Origin: Rhodococcus sp. IITR03
Lineage (GTDB): Bacteria; Actinomycetota; Actinomycetes; Mycobacteriales; Mycobacteriaceae
Reading direction: 5' to 3'
DNA length: 32,572 bases
Assembly (NCBI GenBank): GCA_001017865.1
Contig: LATQ01000169.1
Location: 1 to 32,572, forward strand
A program made the position numbers and the translations under genes. Positions 28,350-32,572 of this stretch are shown here, in pieces; the stretch's first letter is position 1, and every line of letters starts with the position of its first letter. The notes beneath the pieces are model-generated. The model was not told where the DNA came from, searched no databases, and saw only the letters and a list, made by a program, of their open reading frames with translations.

Positions 28350-28892
28350 TCAGCGGTGCGAGAACCGCATCGACGGTATTGCGCGGTCGGTCGTGTGCCT
28401 CGACATCTCGGATTCCCCCGCTACCCGGCGGCGGATGCGCTGGGCGTGGCGCTCGGCGCGCGCCATCCGGGTCAGATAGGCCGGCGTCGGCGGGACTCAC
28501 CCGAGTTGCTTGGCGAGCCCAGATCGTCCCGGTTCGCCCAATGCTCGACGATCTTGCCGTTTTCGATTCGGCACCGATGAGATCGAGTGATCGCGAATGT
28601 TCGACCCGTGGGAGGGAAGACGGTGTCGAGCGTGCCGTCTTCGGTGTAGAAGGCGATCGGTGCGGTGTGGTGTCCGTGCATCGTCGAGTTCACCGTGACG
28701 AGATTCCACTCGGTAACGGCGTGGTGGATCTCGTACCTCAGATCTTCGAATGCGGCGCGCAACCTGAGCGCGAGTTCGTAGAAGGCGTCGGGCCCGGTGC
28801 CGCGCGCCGAGGGCGGCGCGGTTTTGCGCTCTCGGGTGAACCCGCCGACGCCGATCACTTCATCGAAAAGCGGCGCGGTTCCCGCGCGCCAT
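28350..28892 (-). CDS. SnoaL-like/ester cyclase-type protein (frame breaks and an in-frame stop)
   Basis: SnoaL-fold proteins are small alpha+beta barrels including polyketide cyclases and many unknowns. The central frame gives FYELALRLRAAFEDLRYEIH, then EWNLVTVNSTMHGHHTAPIA, then PPTGRTFAITRSHRCRIENG and KIVEHWANRDDLG. The expected ending, LAKQLG then VPPTPAYLTRMARAERHAQR, follows one base over, but a TGA (28497-28499) stands where Trp is expected. The start region (ATG 28890-28892, MARGNRAAF then DEVIGVGGFTRE) needs one T fewer near 28872. With two indels and a stop it may be a true pseudogene, though errors are common throughout this window. It lies 8 nt after the DoxX-like gene, so the two are probably one operon. 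Confidence 0.6.
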
Positions 28893-28900
28893 GTAGGTTT

Positions 28901-29330
28901 CTACGGAGTTACGACCGCTGTCTGCCGTCTGCGATCCAGTGCGTCGATCACGAGGCTGCACCGATGCCGAACATCCACACGTCCTTGGCCACGGCGGTGC
29001 CATCCTGGGTGGGTCGGATCGAGCCGTGCTCGTGCATGCCCGGGGTTTTCCAGTACATGGTCAACAATCCACCGCTGAAGGCCGCGAGTGCGGCCCCAAC
29101 AAGCGCAGAGGGCACGAACGGCGCGAGCAGTGCTACACCGAGGGTCGTTTCGGCTGCAGAGACCGTCTTTCCGAAAGTCTCCGGCCGCATCGTGCGTACA
29201 GCGGGAACAGCGTTGGCGGCCATGCCCTGTAACCCGGCGGCAGCTTCGGAGGACAATGCTCGCTTTCCAAGGCCCGAGTTGAGAATGAACGCGCCGGTTG
29301 TCAGACGGAGGGAAGATGACTCAATCTCAC
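28901..29330 (-). CDS. DoxX-like integral membrane protein (two frame breaks)
   Basis: The repaired protein has about 143 residues. GTG 29328-29330 follows AGAGGAGAG by about 4 nt and gives VRLSHLPS; one base missing near 29307 (ctccgtctg, expected ctcccgtctg) leads into RLTTGAFILNSGLGKRALSS. Then come NAVPAVRTMRPETFGKTVSA, LGVALLAPFVPSALVGAALA, AFSGGLLTMYWKTPGMHEHG and IRPTQDGTAVAKDVWMFGIG. A second deletion near 28946 restores LVIDALDRRRQTAVVTP and TAG 28901-28903. The hydrophobic pattern and the lone Lys/Arg between helices are those of DoxX-type four-helix proteins of mycobacteria and rhodococci, whose role is uncertain (possibly redox or membrane homeostasis). Confidence 0.72.
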
Positions 29331-29637
29331 AGTTCTCTCCTCTGTGCGTCAGGTCGAACCTCGGTTGAAGTGTCGGAGTACTTCGATCATCCCGCGGTCG
29401 ACCGGCAGACGCCACCTGTGATGTACCGCGTGTCGGTGAAGGCAAGGAGGACATCGTCGCTTTCGACCTACGCGCCGACCGCCTAGTGGGCGGGGACGCC
29501 GAGCGCGGATTCGGTTCGCGGTCGCAGTGGTGCTTGGCATCGCTGTTACGGGGTTCGTTATATGTCGAGCCGACGGACACTGAGCTTTCAGATGCTCTCG
29601 CACCTGTCGGCGCTGAGTTCAGCTGCAGTCGGGTTGT
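29331..29637. other. Intergenic stretch between the DoxX-like gene and the exporter
   Basis: About 307 nt with no supported gene. It holds the promoter for the DoxX-like gene and the terminator of the exporter, but neither stands out by eye. Confidence 0.3.
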
Positions 29638-31648
29638 TCATGTGTGCGTTGCCGGTGCCTCCCAGGGCAACACCGCGACAGCGTCGGAGTCACGACGGTC
29701 AGCCGACCGGTTGGTGCCGGCGAGTGGGATGGCGATGTCGACGACCTCGGACTCGATGGTCAACGACACTTTGCGGGCGTGGGCGCGCCCGGTGGGGGCG
29801 TCGTACGCGATCAATACATAGCGACCGGTCGGAGGCAGCTGGAAGGAGTAGCGGCCGCGGTCGTCGCAGTGGGTGGAGTCGATATGTTTTCCCATCGCCT
29901 CGCTGAGCGCAACCAGTGCGCCGGGGGCGAGTCGGCGTCGCAGGTGACGGTGCCGGAGACGGTGAGTTCGTCGTCGAGGGTGATGTCCTGGACGATCTCG
30001 CCGCCGGCGAAGTCGATCACGGTGGCGGACGGTGCCCAGCCGAGGGTGTTCGCGACCACCACGTAGGTGCCCGGGCCGGGCAGCACCACCGCATAGCGGC
30101 CGTCGTTGTCGGCCCGGCTCCAGTCCAGCTGTTCGCCGTGCATGTCGAGCACTGATACCAGCATCATCGCGGGCGTTGTTGTCGGAGCGGGCCAGCCGGA
30201 TCTGGCCCCGCACGACCGCTTCGTGTTTCTCCTGGCCTTGGGCGCGGGCGAGTTCCAGTTCGCGGTGGGTGCGGCGGTCTCTGGGGATCAGGGCCGCCAC
30301 CGCGGCACAGGTCGCTGCTGCCAGGGCGCCGAGGCCGAGTACGAGCTGGAATGCCGTGTCGGTGGCGTAGAAGTTACCGGCGATCTCGACCTGGTGGGTC
30401 GCCATGATGACCGCGACCAGGGTGCTGGCCAACGAGGTGCCGACCGAGCGCACCAGTGAGTTCAGGCCGTTGGCCGATGCGGTCTTGGTGATCGGTACCG
30501 AGGACATGATCAGTGTCGGCATCGCGGCGAAGGCCAGCGCGGTGCCGATTCCGACCAGGGTCGAGCCGATCACGACCGCGGTCACGGACTCGGCGTAGAC
30601 GAGGCGGCCGGCGTAGGCCAGTGCCATGAGTGCCGCGCCGGACAGGAGCACCAGGCGGCCGCCCCATCGGCCCAGCAACCACCCGGACAGCGGTGACATG
30701 GCCACCATCGCCAACCCCGAGGCACCATCGCCAGACCGGCAGCGCTGACGCCCAGGTCGAACCCGGTGCCGCTGACACTGGGCTGCTGGAGAACCTGGAC
30801 GGTGACCAGCATGTTCACGAACATCGCTGTCCCGGCGAAGATGGAGGCGAGGTTGGTCATCAGCACCGGTCGTTGCGCACTGGTGCGCAGGTCGACCAGG
30901 GGCTCGTTGACGCGCAGCTCCAGCGGCGTCCAGATTGCGAACAGCAGCACCGAGGAGGCAAACAGGCCGAGGGTCAGCGGCTGGCCCCATCCCCAGGTGT
31001 TGCCCTTGGAGATCGGCAGCAGCAGGCATACCAGTGCCGCCGAGAGCACCAGCGCCCCGACTGCGTCGAAGCGGCCCGGTGTGCGCACCGGTGACTCCTC
31101 GACCACCACGAGCAACGCCACGACCAGCACCGTTCCGATGACGGCGCTGAACCAGAAGATCGAGTGCCAACCAGCCAGTCGGTCAACACGCCCGCCAGGG
31201 GGAGCCCGAGCGCCGAACCGATGCCCATCGTCGCGCTCATCAACGCTACCGCACTGCCGATGCGCTCTGGTGGGAGCTTGTCGCGCAGCAGGCTGATCCC
31301 CACTGCGATCAGCGAGGCACCGAAGCCCTGCAGCGCTCTCCCGGCGATCATCGTCAGGAAGGAGACCTCCATGGCGCAGATCACCGAGCCGACGATCATC
31401 GCCCCCAATGCGACCGACAACATCCGCCGCTTGCCGTACATGTCGGCCATCCGGGCCACGACCGGGGTACTCACGGCGGCGGTGAGCAGGGTGGCGGTGA
31501 CCAGCCACGAGGAGTTCGAGGTGGAGATGTCCAGTAGCCCGGGGAACTCCGGCAGCAGCGGAATGACCAGGGTGAACTGCAACGCTGAGACCATGCCGCA
31601 CAGTGACAGCACCACAATCGTCATCCAGGTTGGCACATGGCGAGACAT
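29638..31648 (-). CDS. MFS exporter fused to two C-terminal prealbumin-like domains (frame breaks)
   Basis: The repaired protein has about 670 residues. ATG 31646-31648 follows AAGGAG by 5-6 nt and gives MSRHVPTWMTIVVLSLCGMV. The first 450 residues are a 14-helix DHA2-type exporter: LVTATLLTAAVSTPVVARMA, then DMYGKRRMLSVALGAMI (motif A), then GRALQGFGASLIAVGISLLR, through SANGLNSLVRSVGTSLASTL. After the last helix a charged linker (RDRRTHRELELARAQGQEKH) leads to two carboxypeptidase-regulatory/prealbumin-like beta domains: MMLVSVLDMHGEQL then RADNDGRYAVVLPGPGTYVV, and GALVALSEAMGKHI then CDDRGRYSFQLPPTGRYVLI. Frame steps near 31165, 30725 and 29920 fit one-base deletions; that near 30172 fits one insertion. 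The beta domains might bind a partner or cargo. Substrate unknown. Confidence 0.82.
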
Positions 31649-32283
31649 CGGACTCCTTCGAATCGGGGCAAGGTCGATCGTTGGCACCCAGTTTTGCTCA
31701 CCGGGGAGGGTGTGGGTGGTCTGGCACGCTCGGTGTCGCCGGGTTTCTCGCCGCATTTCGCAACCAGCGACAGTTCGACCGGCCATACCGACCACTGCGC
31801 CAAGGCGCGGCGACACCACAGGTCCCCGGCGGTATGTGCACTGGCGATTTTCGGCGTGGTTGGTGCGGTGCTCGGAGCTACCGGCGTCCTCAGCCGTCTC
31901 GAGTGGGCATCTGGTGGTCGGGAGACCGGCCCCAAGTCGACGCGTGGCGAGCGGCCGGCTTCACCCTCAGTGAGCTTCAGTTGGGGGAGACGGTCACCTT
32001 CTCTCGCGCCGTCACGGATAAGAACGCGCGACTTGTGGTCGAGGTGCCCAGCAGAGCGGAACTGAAGACGGTGACCGAACGCTCGGAGCAAGCCGCTGAT
32101 GTCGATCTGGTGCTGATCACCTGTGAAGTCGAAGCCGGACGTGCCGGCGGCGGCGAAGGATCTGTACATCTCGCCGTTGTTCACCGCTATCGTCTGCGTG
32201 CTCACCAGGGGCTGTGCCTGGCGGCACCTGCCGCCGTCATTCGGGGGCAGTGCTCCGAACGCGCATAGTCGGTTCACGCCTGA
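31649..32283. other. Region between the exporter and the insertion sequence, no firm gene
   Basis: Two plus frames contain protein-like text: VCALAIFGVVGAVLGATGVL (a possible membrane helix, about 31832-31891) and, one frame over, FTLSELQLGETVTFSRAVTD then LVVEVPSRAELKTVTERSEQ (about 31960-32095). They could be parts of one small frame-broken exported protein, but no ribosome site or family was found. The remainder shows nothing definite. The minus-strand open frame here looks like a shadow. Confidence 0.3.
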
Positions 32284-32572
32284 GTCAGGGCCGGGGTGTT
32301 CGACGAGCTGCACCGCCGGGTCCTCGATCGGCTCGGTGCCGGCGGGGACCTGGACTGGTCCGCTGCCATCCTCGACGCCGCACACGTGCGGGCGAAAAAA
32401 GGGGATCTCTGACCGGTCCCAGCCCCGTCGATCGAGGCAAGAACGGCTCGAAGATCCACATCCTGTCCGACGCCGACGGTATCCCGCTGATCACGGCGGT
32501 GACCTCGGCAAACACCTACGACAGTGTCATGCTGCAAGCCATGGTCGCCGGCATCCCCGCAGTGCGCTCGCG
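32284..32572 (+). mobile_element. IS5-family transposase, left-truncated and cut by the window edge
   Basis: The protein text AGVFDELHRRVLDRLGAGGD, then LDWSAAILDAAHVRAKKGG, then LTGPSPVDRGKNGSKIHILS and DADGIPLITAVTSANTYDSV is the middle of an IS5-type DDE transposase. DAAHVRAKK carries the first catalytic Asp, and ITAVTSANTYDS leads to the second. The usual 80-90 N-terminal residues (helix-turn-helix region) are missing: the frame has a stop at 32281-32283 and homology begins at about 32290, so the element is truncated on the left and no inverted repeat is seen. The frame changes by -1 at a run of six A and four G (32395-32404). This may be programmed slippage as in many IS5-family elements, or a missing G. 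The right end is outside the window. Confidence 0.8.

Noticed and set aside
31621..32385. A 254-residue minus-strand open frame at the right end
   Set aside because: It overlaps the insertion sequence and the exporter start, and has no recognised motif.
32395..32404. Treating the transposase frame change as another one-base deletion only
   Set aside because: Not excluded, but the six-A run is a known slippage setting in this family, so it is kept separate from the G/C-run deletions.
1..32572. CRISPR arrays, rRNA and tRNA genes
   Set aside because: No regular repeat-spacer pattern, no rRNA-like stretch and no tRNA T-loop (GGTTCRANYC type) in a cloverleaf context were found by eye. The only tandem array is the coding VCBS repeat.

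Overview
The window reads as high-GC DNA from a mycolate-type actinomycete, most likely Rhodococcus or a close relative. This rests on base and codon use, a full-length PknK-type kinase resembling the mycobacterial protein, an AfsA/receptor/epimerase cluster laid out like the gbl genes I recall from Rhodococcus, LGFP and VCBS surface-protein pieces, and frequent GTG starts. These are recognitions from memory; no database search was possible.

Layout. 1-0.9 kb: end of a tandem-repeat VCBS/FG-GAP protein, then a hairpin terminator facing a remnant of an M28 peptidase (minus). 1.6-4.0 kb: PadR regulator and a DHA2-type drug exporter (plus), converging on ppnP (minus) across a perfect hairpin. 5.0-7.6 kb: large MalT/LuxR-type regulator (minus). 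8.3-12.8 kb, all minus: a small exported protein, a Baeyer-Villiger monooxygenase remnant, a 3-ketosteroid-dehydrogenase-like flavoenzyme and WrbA with a well-formed promoter/operator. 13.1-19.4 kb: a small membrane protein, an enoyl-CoA hydratase carrying a short-chain-dehydrogenase-like leader, a TetR regulator and PknK. 19.7-22.3 kb: a gamma-butyrolactone signalling cassette (AfsA-type synthase, receptor, NAD-dependent epimerase). 22.6-27.0 kb: a lipoprotein, a PNPOx/DUF2470 protein, a class III adenylate cyclase and an MHYT sensor protein. 27.4-31.6 kb: LGFP piece, TOBE piece, SnoaL-like protein, DoxX-like membrane protein and an exporter fused to two prealbumin-like domains. The right edge enters a left-truncated IS5-family transposase.

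A striking property of the whole window is that most long genes are broken by single-base frame changes, and where I could work them out they are nearly always deletions of one base, usually in a G or C run. Recognisable protein continues in the next frame each time. This looks like a deletion-biased sequencing or assembly error more than biological decay, so I give whole-gene coordinates and mark the breaks. Three loci (the M28 peptidase, the monooxygenase and the TOBE piece) also lack whole segments and look truly degraded.

Functionally the window is rich in signalling: two MalT-like ATPase regulators (one fused to a kinase), a butyrolactone quorum module, a cyclase, an MHYT sensor, and three further regulators or operators, interleaved with two exporters and flavin-linked catabolic enzymes.
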